Shown one piece after another: positions 1-6,306 of a stretch of 7,868 nt of DNA (position 1 is the first letter of the stretch; each line of letters starts with the position of its first letter). Location of the stretch: assembly GCA_900553705.1 (NCBI GenBank), contig USEK01000064.1, positions 1-7,868 on the forward strand, in the 5' to 3' direction. Position numbers and translations under genes: made by a program. A model generated the notes under the pieces. It made no database searches. It was not told where the DNA came from and saw nothing but the letters and a program-made list of their open reading frames with translations. This DNA comes from an uncultured Collinsella sp. (lineage in GTDB: Bacteria; Actinomycetota; Coriobacteriia; Coriobacteriales; Coriobacteriaceae).

Positions 1-48
1 TCTACACTCGACTAGTCGTCGGCAGCGTCAGATGTGTATAAGAGACAG
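1..48 (+). other. Illumina Nextera adapter remnant (artefact)
   Basis: This stretch is synthetic. Bases 1-7 (TCTACAC) match the end of the Illumina P5 oligonucleotide. Bases 8-15 (TCGACTAG) occupy the i5 index slot and, from memory, match a standard Nextera XT index (S513). Bases 16-29 (TCGTCGGCAGCGTC) are the Nextera read-1 tail, and bases 30-48 (AGATGTGTATAAGAGACAG) are the 19-bp Tn5 mosaic end. The order is exactly that of a finished library molecule, so this is untrimmed adapter at a contig end rather than a genomic Tn5 copy. Genomic sequence begins at 49. Confidence 0.98.
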
Positions 49-50
49 CC

Positions 51-281
51 TATAACGAGTTCACCGGCAAGCATGCCGAACCCTTTGCCATGGGCGGCGG
101 CACGTACGCGCGCAACTTTGCCCGCGCCGTCTCGTTTGGCCCCGAAGAGACCGGCCTAGAGCTGCCCGCGTGGGGCGGCCAGATGCACGGCCCCAACGAG
201 TGCGCCAACGAGGAACAGCTTAAACAGGCGCTCAAGATCTATATTGTTGCGATCCTCCGTTTGAATGAATTAGAGCTTTAA
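51..281 (+). CDS. M20-family dipeptidase (PepV/Sapep type), C-terminal fragment
   Basis: Only the last 76 codons of this gene are present; the 5' part is lost at the contig edge, where the reading frame runs open to the adapter. The fragment carries GGGTYAR soon after its start and QMHGPNE about 35 residues later. In PepV/Sapep-like M20 zinc dipeptidases these correspond to the glycine-rich substrate-contact segment and the late conserved His/Asn/Glu segment, whose His is a metal ligand. Such enzymes are cytoplasmic aminoacyl-dipeptide hydrolases that act on peptides taken up by the cell. After the motif the chain ends in a helix (EEQLKQALKIYIVAILRL), as M20 enzymes do, so the C-terminus looks natural. 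The first in-frame ATG (90) lies inside the conserved domain and is not a start. Family assignment is firm; substrate specificity cannot be read from this fragment. Confidence 0.85.
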   Translation, partial: YNEFTGKHAEPFAMGGGTYARNFARAVSFGPEETGLELPAWGGQMHGPNECANEEQLKQALKIYIVAILRLNELEL

Positions 282-302
282 GGTCTCGCGGTTTCCCAAT
301 CT

Positions 303-371
303 AAGTTGCGGTGGAATAGTTCCTAGAATGGGCCATTTGATGGCCAAGCAGGAACTATTTCACCGCAACTT
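303..371. repeat. Long imperfect palindrome, possible terminator or dispersed repeat
   Basis: Two 22-nt arms, 303-324 and 350-371, are reverse complements except at one position, which would be a G-U pair in RNA. Inside them sits a second short stem, GGCCAT (331-336) with ATGGCC (340-345) around a TTG loop. The structure begins 21 nt after the dipeptidase stop and is followed by a T-rich but interrupted run (TTTGTTTCTATT). It could end transcription of the dipeptidase, but the arms are AT-mixed and much longer than a typical intrinsic terminator stem. A palindromic dispersed element is an equally good reading. Confidence 0.7.
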
Positions 372-412
372 TGTTTCTATTGGTGTAAAAGGCTGGCCAT
401 GTTTGGCGGCGG

Positions 413-434
413 GTTTGTTATTCGTTTGTAAAGC
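413..434 (+). promoter_or_regulatory. Candidate PHO box (11-bp direct repeats) upstream of pstS
   Basis: Two adjacent 11-nt units, GTTTGTTATTC (413-423) and GTTTGTAAAGC (424-434), share GTTTGT with exact 11-bp periodicity. A weaker third unit, GTTTGG (401-406), lies 12 bp before the first. PhoP/PhoB-type response regulators bind direct repeats with 11-bp spacing, and the actinobacterial units known from Streptomyces start with GTT. Placement before the phosphate transporter operon fits phosphate-starvation control. No convincing -10 hexamer follows: TAAGGG (451) and TATCAA (459) are both weak. The operator call is inference from pattern and context. Confidence 0.45.
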
Positions 435-496
435 CGAGCCGCGCTTGCGGTAAGGGTCTATCAAATGACCGTAAGAAACCGCAGTTGGCGCTGGTG

Positions 497-549
497 CTGC
501 CCGGTCGGGGTCGTATCTTTCCAAACAGCAAAGCGGGCAGGGTGCCCGC
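497..549 (+). promoter_or_regulatory. pstS leader with mutually exclusive hairpins
   Basis: In the region just before the pstS ribosome binding site, CTGCCCG (497-503) can pair with CGGGCAG (534-540), while GCGGGCA (533-539) can instead pair with TGCCCGC (543-549) around a GGG loop. Both pairings use the same 533-540 segment, so only one can form at a time. The compact second hairpin ends about 15 nt before the AAAGGAAG site. The pairings are visible in the sequence; any regulatory role is a guess, since G/C-rich DNA produces such stems by chance. Confidence 0.3.
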
Positions 550-563
550 GAGTCGCATGTATG

Positions 564-571
564 AAAGGAAG
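564..571 (+). promoter_or_regulatory. Ribosome binding site that fixes the pstS start
   Basis: AAAGGAAG lies 3 nt before the ATG at 575, with its AAGGA core 5 nt from it. The frame is open much further upstream, with another in-frame ATG at 557, but no comparable site precedes those codons. Starting at 575 also places the twin-arginine signal at residues 7-9, where it belongs. Confidence 0.75.
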
Positions 572-574
572 ATC

Positions 575-1513
575 ATGCTCGATCAGGCTTATTCTCGTCG
601 TCAGTTCCTCGGCCTCGCTGGTGGTCTTGCCAGCATCGTCGGTCTCGGTCTCGTTGGTTGCGGCGGCTCCGGCGCATCCGACGCCGCCGACAAGGGTAGC
701 GCCGCTGCTGCCGAGTCCGTCTCCGGCGAGGTGACTTACGACGGTGCCTCTTCGTTCCAGGCTCTCGTCGAGGCCGCTGCCGAGAAGTTCATGGATGCCA
801 ACCCGGACGTCTCCGTCTCCGGCTCGGGTAACGGTTCGGGCAAGGGCCTGACCGCTGTTGCCGCCGGCACCGTCACCATCGGCAACTCCGACGTCTTCGC
901 CGAGACCAAACTCGAGGCCGACCAGGTCAAGAACCTCGTCGACCATGAGGTCGCCGTCGTGGGCATGGGTCCCGTCGTCTCCAAGAACGTGACGGTCGAC
1001 GACCTGTCCCTCGAGCAGCTCAAGGGCATCTTCTTTGGCCAGATCACCAACTGGAAGGAGGTCGGCGGCGACGACGCCACCATCGTCGTCCTCAACCGCA
1101 AGGCCGGCTCCGGCACCCGCGCCACCTTCGAGGCTGCCGTCTTTGGCGACGAGGCTGTCGACTTTAAGGGCGACGCCGAGCTCGACAAGTCCGGCGATGT
1201 CCAGACTCAGATGGCCAGCACCGACAATGCCATCTCCTACCTGGACTTCTCGCACTTCGACGACTCCAAGTTCAACGCCGTCAAGGTCGAGGGCGTCGAG
1301 CCCAAGAGCGCAAACGTCACCGACGATTCCTTCAAAATTTGGGCTACCGAGCACATGTACTGCTCCAAGGACGCCGACGAGGCTACCAAGGCCTTCCTGG
1401 AGTTCATGCTCTCCGACGACGTCCAGGGCAAGCTCGTCGAGGAGCAGGGCTTCATCCCCGTCTCTGCCATGAATGTTGTCAAGGACGCCAGCGGCAAGGT
1501 CTCTGCTAAATAA
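575..1513 (+). CDS. pstS: Phosphate ABC transporter substrate-binding lipoprotein PstS
   Basis: This 312-residue protein is the extracytoplasmic phosphate receptor that delivers phosphate to the PstC/PstA channel. The N-terminus has SRRQFLG (7-13), close to the twin-arginine consensus SRRxFLK. A hydrophobic stretch follows, and then the lipobox LVGC (26-29), so the mature protein should be anchored through Cys29 after Tat export. A low-complexity Ala/Ser/Asp linker runs to about residue 50. The PstS-type binding fold then begins, with GASSF near 57-61, GSGNGSGKGL at 83-92 and the phosphate-contacting AGSGTR at 177-182. It ends with EEQGFIPVS near the C-terminus, typical of the family. Length matches the family. 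It is the first gene of the pst operon, 24 nt before pstC. The start at 575 is chosen for its ribosome binding site and signal position. The Tat route is inferred from the motif; Sec export with a chance RR pair is the alternative. Confidence 0.95.
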   Translation: MLDQAYSRRQFLGLAGGLASIVGLGLVGCGGSGASDAADKGSAAAAESVSGEVTYDGASSFQALVEAAAEKFMDANPDVSVSGSGNGSGKGLTAVAAGTVTIGNSDVFAETKLEADQVKNLVDHEVAVVGMGPVVSKNVTVDDLSLEQLKGIFFGQITNWKEVGGDDATIVVLNRKAGSGTRATFEAAVFGDEAVDFKGDAELDKSGDVQTQMASTDNAISYLDFSHFDDSKFNAVKVEGVEPKSANVTDDSFKIWATEHMYCSKDADEATKAFLEFMLSDDVQGKLVEEQGFIPVSAMNVVKDASGKVSAK

Positions 1514-1537
1514 CTAATCGCCCCGGAAAGGTTTGCA

Positions 1538-2446
1538 ATGGCAAAGCAACTGCCAAAGCGCGACCTTGAGAACGTGGGCCTGGGCGTCACGGGCGCGTGC
1601 GTAGCGCTCGTGACGCTTGTCGTTGCCGCGCTCATCTTCATGGTCGCCCAAAAGGGCCTCTCGGCTTTTCTCAAGGATGGCGTTTCGGTTGCCGAGTTCT
1701 TCACCGGCACCAAGTGGGACCTGGCCAACACGGCCGAAAACGGCCTGCCCTACACCGGCGCCCTGCCCCTGATCGTCACCTCGTTTGCGGTCATGGTACT
1801 CTCCACGCTCATCGCGCTGCCCATCGCCATCGGCTCTGCCATCTTTGCGGTCGAGATTAGCCCTAAGTTTGGCTCTAAGATCTTTCAGCCGCTCATTGAG
1901 CTTTTGACCGGCATCCCCTCGGTCGTCTTTGGCCTGATCGGTTTTCACGTGGTCGTCGGTCTTATGAAGAGCGTTTTCCACGTGAGCACGGGCCTGGGCA
2001 TCTTGCCCGGCGCCATCGTGCTGGCGGTCATGATTCTGCCGACGATGACCACGCTTTCGGTCGATGGCCTGCGCGCCGTGCCCGACGGCTACCGCCAGGG
2101 CTCGCTCGCGCTGGGCTACACCCGCTGGCAGACCATCTGGCACGTGGTGCTCAAGTCCGCCATGCCGTCGCTCATGACCGCGGTTATCTTGGGCATGACC
2201 CGCGCCTTTGGCGAGACGCTCGCCGTGCGCATGGTCATCGGCGGCATCGAGGCCATGCCGACGTCGCTGCTGTCGCCGGCGTCCACCATCACCACCACGC
2301 TCACCACGTCCATGGCGGTCTACGCCGAGGGCTCGGCCCAGGACGACGTCCTGTGGGCACTCGGTCTGCTGCTGATGGGCATGAGCCTCATCTTCATCCT
2401 GATCATCCATCTCATTGGCCGCAAGGGGGCGGAGGCTCGTGGCTAG
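1538..2446 (+). CDS. pstC: Phosphate ABC transporter permease PstC
   Basis: This 302-residue inner-membrane permease forms one half of the PstCA phosphate channel. The N-terminus is short and positively charged, with a first membrane helix at about residues 14-36. After it comes a loop (about 45-70) containing FFTGTKWD, then several further hydrophobic segments and a last helix near the C-terminus. The ATPase-coupling EAA loop is visible as GSLALGYTRWQTI followed by MP (residues about 188-210), with Gly193 at the invariant position. FGETLAVRMVIG in the later helices and the GIPSVVFGLIGF segment are PstC hallmarks. The start has GGAAAGG (1525-1531) 6 nt upstream. Its last 8 nt overlap the proposed pstA start, which implies translational coupling. 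It is told apart from PstA by its order in the operon, the TGTKWD-type loop and the FGET motif. Confidence 0.94.
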   Translation: MAKQLPKRDLENVGLGVTGACVALVTLVVAALIFMVAQKGLSAFLKDGVSVAEFFTGTKWDLANTAENGLPYTGALPLIVTSFAVMVLSTLIALPIAIGSAIFAVEISPKFGSKIFQPLIELLTGIPSVVFGLIGFHVVVGLMKSVFHVSTGLGILPGAIVLAVMILPTMTTLSVDGLRAVPDGYRQGSLALGYTRWQTIWHVVLKSAMPSLMTAVILGMTRAFGETLAVRMVIGGIEAMPTSLLSPASTITTTLTTSMAVYAEGSAQDDVLWALGLLLMGMSLIFILIIHLIGRKGAEARG

Positions 2447-3365
2447 CACGCGCATCCACATCGACGAGGCGAGGCTCGGGCGTGTCCAAAAACAGGATCG
2501 CATCGCCACGGGCGTGCTGACGGCGATCGTCGCCATCGTCATGCTCATCGTCATCTCCATGGTGGCCTATATCCTGTTCGAGGGCATCTCGACGCTGTTC
2601 CAGCCGGGCTTTCTCACAGAGCCGTCGCGCGCCAACGGAACGCAGGGCGGCGTGCTCTACCAGCTGTTCGACTCGTTCTACCTGCTGCTGATCACCCTGA
2701 TCATCTCGGTGCCCATCAGCCTGGGCGGCGCGGTCTTTTTGGTTGAGTACGCGCCCGATGGGCCTATTCGCGACATCGCCTCGACCGCCATCGAGACGCT
2801 GTCCTCGCTGCCTTCCATCGTCGTCGGCATGTTCGGCTTTCTGGTGTTCTCGGTGCAGCTGGGCTGGAAGTACTCCATCATCTCCGGCGCCGTCGCGCTC
2901 ACCATGTTCAACATCCCCATCCTGGTGCGCGTGATTCAGCAGGCGCTCGAGGACGTGCCGCAGGCCCAGCGCGATGCGTGCCTGGCCATGGGCCTCACTC
3001 GCTGGGAGGCCACACTGCACATCCTGATTCCCGAGGCCATGCCCGCCATCGTGACCGGCATCGTGCTTTCGGCCGGCCGCGTGTTTGGCGAGGCCGCGGC
3101 GCTGCTCTTTACCTCGGGCATGAGCTCGCCGGTTCGCCTGAACTTCTTGAGTTTTAACCTGTCGAGCCCCACCTGCGCCTGGAACGTGTTCCGTCCCGGC
3201 GAGTCGCTGGCCGTGCACATCTACAAGATCTATGGCGAGGGCAGCCCCGAGGCCCAGCAGATCGTCTGGGGCACCGCGGCACTGCTGATGATTTGCGTGC
3301 TGCTGTTTAACGTAGTCGCCCGTATCGTGGGCAAGCAACTGGCAAGGAAGATGACGGCCGAATGA
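2439..3365 (+). CDS. pstA: Phosphate ABC transporter permease PstA
   Basis: This is the second channel subunit of the phosphate importer, 308 residues if translation starts at GTG 2439. That start overlaps the pstC stop by 8 nt and has purine-rich AAGGGGG (2423-2429) and GGAGG (2431-2435) ahead of it. A TTG at 2415 would add 8 residues but lacks a clear site. The first membrane helix is at about 24-47. PstA features follow: SVPISLGGAVFLVEYAP, LSSLPSIVVGMFGF and the EAA loop DACLAMGLTRWEATL with ILIP at 195-198 (Gly185 conserved). FGEAAALLFTSG lies in the later helices. The C-terminus ends in a positively charged tail after the last helix. The stop overlaps the pstB start by 4 nt (ATGA). Identity is secure; only the start is uncertain. 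Confidence 0.93.
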   Translation: MASTRIHIDEARLGRVQKQDRIATGVLTAIVAIVMLIVISMVAYILFEGISTLFQPGFLTEPSRANGTQGGVLYQLFDSFYLLLITLIISVPISLGGAVFLVEYAPDGPIRDIASTAIETLSSLPSIVVGMFGFLVFSVQLGWKYSIISGAVALTMFNIPILVRVIQQALEDVPQAQRDACLAMGLTRWEATLHILIPEAMPAIVTGIVLSAGRVFGEAAALLFTSGMSSPVRLNFLSFNLSSPTCAWNVFRPGESLAVHIYKIYGEGSPEAQQIVWGTAALLMICVLLFNVVARIVGKQLARKMTAE

Positions 3366-4237
3366 GCGATATGAATGCAACGCCCGCAACCGAGGCGGCC
3401 ACGTCCGACACCCCCCAGGACTTTCTGTCGAGCGTGGGGGAGAGCGAGAGGCGCGTGCGCGTGAGCGGCAAGGCCGTGAGCGACGAGGTCGTGCTCTCCG
3501 CCAAGGACGTCAACGTGTACTATGGCGACCACCATGCGCTGCACAATACGTCGCTCGACTTCCACAAGGGTGAGATCACGGCGCTCATTGGGCCTTCGGG
3601 CTGCGGTAAGTCGACCTTCTTGCGTAGCCTCAACCTGATGAATCGCGAGATTCGCCGCTGTCGCGTGGAGGGCGAGATCAACTACCGCGGGCGCAACGTG
3701 AACACCAAGACCGAGAACACGTACGAGCTGCGTCGCTCCATCGGCATGGTGTTCCAGCAGCCAAACCCCTTCCGCAAGTCCATTCGCGACAACATCACCT
3801 TTGCGCCCAAGCGCCACGGCATCACCGACCGTGACGAGCTCGACCGCATGGTCGAGGAAAGTCTGCGCGGTGCCGCGCTGTGGGACGAGGTCAAAGACAA
3901 GCTCGACAAGAGCGCCTACGCGCTTTCGGGCGGTCAGCAGCAGCGTCTGTGCATTGCGCGCACGCTGGCGCTCAACCCCGACGTGATCCTGTTTGACGAG
4001 CCCTGCTCGGCGCTCGACCCCATCTCGACGTTGGCGATCGAGGACCTTATGTCGTCGATTGTGGCCGAGCGCGCCATCGTCATCGTGACGCACAACATGG
4101 AGCAGGCGTCGCGCGTGTCCAACCGCACGGCGTTCTTCTACATGGGCGATATGGTCGAGTACGACGAGACCGACGAGATTTTCCAACGGCCCAAGGATAA
4201 GCGGCTGAATGATTACCTCACCGGCATGTTCTCCTAG
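3362..4237 (+). CDS. pstB: Phosphate ABC transporter ATP-binding protein PstB
   Basis: This 291-residue cytoplasmic ATPase powers the PstSCA importer. All ATPase motifs are intact: Walker A GPSGCGKST (77-85), Q-loop VFQQPNPF, signature LSGGQQQR (188-195), Walker B VILFDEP (208-214) followed by CSALDP, and the H-loop VTHN (242-245). The DEPCSALDPIST run and the ending DYLTGMFS are diagnostic of PstB among ABC ATPases. Walker A sits about 34 residues later than in E. coli PstB because of a polar, Thr/Glu/Arg-rich N-terminal extension of about 40 residues with no recognisable domain. The ATG at 3362 overlaps the pstA stop, with AAGGAAG (3344-3350) somewhat far upstream at 11 nt; the in-frame ATG at 3371 is an alternative. 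A terminator follows, and no phoU gene lies downstream in the window. Confidence 0.96.
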   Translation: MSDMNATPATEAATSDTPQDFLSSVGESERRVRVSGKAVSDEVVLSAKDVNVYYGDHHALHNTSLDFHKGEITALIGPSGCGKSTFLRSLNLMNREIRRCRVEGEINYRGRNVNTKTENTYELRRSIGMVFQQPNPFRKSIRDNITFAPKRHGITDRDELDRMVEESLRGAALWDEVKDKLDKSAYALSGGQQQRLCIARTLALNPDVILFDEPCSALDPISTLAIEDLMSSIVAERAIVIVTHNMEQASRVSNRTAFFYMGDMVEYDETDEIFQRPKDKRLNDYLTGMFS

Positions 4238-4293
4238 TCCGGGACATGCTTGAGGCCTGCGGCGGCCACGGTTGTCGCGGGACTGATTGGAGA

Positions 4294-4330
4294 GGCGGGT
4301 CATCTCTTGCGGGAGATGGCCCGCCTTTTT
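4294..4330 (+). terminator. Intrinsic terminator of the pst operon
   Basis: A 13-bp stem, GGCGGGTCATCTC (4294-4306) with GAGATGGCCCGCC (4313-4325), contains a single U-G pair. It closes a TTGCGG loop and is followed directly by TTTTT. It lies 57 nt after the pstB stop and separates the pst operon from the ABC-F unit. Confidence 0.93.
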
Positions 4331-4355
4331 GTGTCGTGTGCTGGTGCGCTTGCCC

Positions 4356-4396
4356 AAAACCACCACAAAGGTGCCTGTCCCCTTTGTGGTGGTTTT
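4356..4396. repeat. Perfect palindrome, REP-like intergenic element
   Basis: Arms AAAACCACCACAAAGG (4356-4371) and CCTTTGTGGTGGTTTT (4381-4396) are perfect 16-bp inverted copies around the 9-nt loop TGCCTGTCC. The element sits between the pst terminator and the ABC-F gene, 45 nt before its ATG. With the flanking A and T runs it could act as a bidirectional terminator. Its position directly after an existing strong terminator argues more for a dispersed palindromic repeat, and I have an unverified impression that similar elements recur in Collinsella-like genomes. Confidence 0.75.
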
Positions 4397-4426
4397 CGCT
4401 ATCATGGACAACGTTGAATTTCTACG

Positions 4427-4432
4427 AAGGAG
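4427..4432 (+). promoter_or_regulatory. Ribosome binding site that fixes the ABC-F start
   Basis: AAGGAG with an 8-nt spacer precedes ATG 4441. The frame is open back to about 4246, but starting there would translate straight through the pst terminator and the palindrome, so the longer form is rejected. A TATCAT hexamer at 4400-4405 could be the -10 of this unit, though no matching -35 is seen. Confidence 0.85.
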
Positions 4433-4440
4433 CAGGGCAT

Positions 4441-6300
4441 ATGGCGATTCTTTTGGGATGCGATTCCGTCAGCCTAGAGTTTCCCACCAAGCATATTTTC
4501 GATAGCGTGACGCTCGGCGTGGGCGAGGGCGACCGCATTGGTATTGTCGGTAAAAACGGCGACGGCAAGTCGACGCTGCTGAGCGTGCTCGCCGGCACGC
4601 TGGAGCCCGATGACGGACGCGTGACGCACCGCCGCGGCACCACGATCGGTCTACTCGGCCAAAAGGATCAGCTTGTCGACACCGATACCGTGCATCATGC
4701 CGTTGTGGGCGACACGCCCGAGTACGAGTGGGCGTCGAGCCCCCGTACGCGCCAGATCCTCGCCGGCCTCATTAGCGATGTGCCCTGGGAGGGCATGGTA
4801 GGCGAGCTCTCGGGCGGTCAGCGCCGCCGCGTGGACCTCGCGCGCCTGCTGATCGGCGACTACGACGTGCTCATGCTCGATGAGCCCACCAACCACCTGG
4901 ACATGCGCACCATCAACTGGCTTGCACGCCATCTTAAGGCCCGCTGGCAGCGCGGTCAGGGCGCGATGCTCGTGGTCACGCACGACCGCTGGTTCTTGGA
5001 CGAGGTCTGCACCAGCATGTGGGAGGTCCACGACGGCCAGGTCGATCCCTTCGAGGGCGGTTACTCCGCATATATCCTTCAACGCGTAGAGCGCGACCGC
5101 ATGGCCGCCGTCACCGAGGAGCGCCGTCGCAACATGGCGCGCAAGGAGCTCGCGTGGCTGAGCCGCGGCGCCCAGGCTCGTTCCACCAAGCCCAAGTTTC
5201 GCGTTGAGGCTGCTCGCGAGCTGATCGCCGACGTGCCGCCCGTACGTGACGAGCTAGAGCTCAAGCGCCTGGCCGTGAGCCGCCTGGGCAAGCAGGTTAT
5301 CGATGTGGTCGACGTGGACGCCGGCTATGCGGATGCCGATGGCACGTCCAAACAGGTGCTCACCGATGTGACCTGGCTCATTGGTGCGGGCGATCGCTAT
5401 GGTCTTTTGGGCGAGAACGGCGCCGGCAAGTCCACGTTGCTCGACGTGATTCAGGGCAAGATCGCGCCCCTGCGCGGTCGCGTGAAGATTGGCCAGACGG
5501 TGCGCTTTGGCGTGCTGTCGCAGCAGCTCGAGGAACTCGAGCCCTACATGGGCGACACGATTCGCGAGGTGCTCAGCAACTATAAGAAGTACTACGTCAT
5601 CGACGGCAAGGAGACTTCGCCCGAGAAGCTTTGCGAGCGTCTGGGCTTTTCGACGCAGCAGCTCTGGAGCCGCATCGGCGATCTTTCGGGCGGCCAGCGC
5701 CGCCGCCTGTCGCTGTTGCTGACGATCCTGGACGAACCCAACGTGCTCATCTTGGACGAGCCCGGCAACGACCTGGATACCGATATGCTGGCGATTGTCG
5801 AGGACCTGCTCGACGGCTGGCCCGGCACGCTGATTCTGGTGACGCACGACCGCTTTTTGATGGAGCGCGTGACTGACCAGCAGTGGGCGCTGCTCGATGG
5901 CCATCTGACGCACATGCCCGGCGGCGTGGACCAGTACCTGCGCCTGTGCAACGCTACCGCCGAGGGCGAGCCCGTGGGCGCGCCGAGTGCCAAGACCGGC
6001 ACGTTCGACACCGGTGCCGCGGCTGCGACGGCCGATAAGCCCAAGGCGAGCGGTCAGCCCAATGGCCTGTCCAACGCCGAGCGTCAGAAGCTTCGCCGCG
6101 AGGTGAGCTCGCTCGAGCGCAAGATGGAGACGCAGCGCGTCCGCGTTGAGGAGGCCGAGGCAGCAATGGCCCAGGTCGATCCCACCAACTACACGGCGCT
6201 CGGCGAGCAACAGGCAAAGATCGACGAGGCTCACGCCGCCATGGACGAGCTGGAGATGGCGTGGCTCGAGGCGAGCGAAAAGCTCGAGGGCGAGGAGTAG
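4441..6300 (+). CDS. ABC-F family ATPase, Uup-like
   Basis: This 619-residue soluble protein has two ABC ATPase domains and no membrane segments, the ABC-F plan. These proteins bind the ribosome near the E site and help translation; a subset confers antibiotic resistance. Domain 1 has Walker A GKNGDGKST (37-45), LSGGQRRR (123-130), Walker B VLMLDEPTNHLD (143-154) and His181. Domain 2 has GENGAGKST (324-332), LSGGQ (415-419), Walker B VLILDEP (435-441) and His469. The inter-domain linker includes ELAWLSRGAQARSTK, a segment shared with Uup. The C-terminus (about 541-619) is a charged coiled coil rich in Glu/Arg/Ala, like the Uup DNA-binding tail. The second domain reads DEPGNDLD where DEPTNDLD is usual. 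Uup-like is favoured over resistance-type proteins because of linker and tail, but orthology is not proven. The HAD gene follows after 6 nt. Confidence 0.93.
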   Translation: MAILLGCDSVSLEFPTKHIFDSVTLGVGEGDRIGIVGKNGDGKSTLLSVLAGTLEPDDGRVTHRRGTTIGLLGQKDQLVDTDTVHHAVVGDTPEYEWASSPRTRQILAGLISDVPWEGMVGELSGGQRRRVDLARLLIGDYDVLMLDEPTNHLDMRTINWLARHLKARWQRGQGAMLVVTHDRWFLDEVCTSMWEVHDGQVDPFEGGYSAYILQRVERDRMAAVTEERRRNMARKELAWLSRGAQARSTKPKFRVEAARELIADVPPVRDELELKRLAVSRLGKQVIDVVDVDAGYADADGTSKQVLTDVTWLIGAGDRYGLLGENGAGKSTLLDVIQGKIAPLRGRVKIGQTVRFGVLSQQLEELEPYMGDTIREVLSNYKKYYVIDGKETSPEKLCERLGFSTQQLWSRIGDLSGGQRRRLSLLLTILDEPNVLILDEPGNDLDTDMLAIVEDLLDGWPGTLILVTHDRFLMERVTDQQWALLDGHLTHMPGGVDQYLRLCNATAEGEPVGAPSAKTGTFDTGAAAATADKPKASGQPNGLSNAERQKLRREVSSLERKMETQRVRVEEAEAAMAQVDPTNYTALGEQQAKIDEAHAAMDELEMAWLEASEKLEGEE

Positions 6301-6306
6301 GCGAGG

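Noticed and set aside
30..48. Tn5 mosaic end as evidence of a resident transposon
   Set aside because: It is embedded in the complete Nextera adapter with index and P5 sequence, so it comes from library preparation.
485..574. Longer pstS start
   Set aside because: The extra residues precede the twin-arginine signal and have no ribosome binding site, whereas AAAGGAAG directly precedes ATG 575.
461..1354. Minus-strand open frame opposite pstS
   Set aside because: It is antisense to a clear PstS gene and low in complexity (Gly/Val/Asp/Leu-rich), as expected from the complement of G/C-biased codons.
1514..4411. Several minus-strand open frames opposite pstC, pstA and pstB
   Set aside because: Their translations are His/Arg/Gln/Gly-rich with no motifs, while the plus strand encodes three complete, well-known proteins.
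4246..4440. N-terminal extension of the ABC-F protein
   Set aside because: It would run through the terminator and palindrome, has no ribosome binding site, and encodes Cys/Trp-rich sequence unlike the family. ATG 4441 has a good site.
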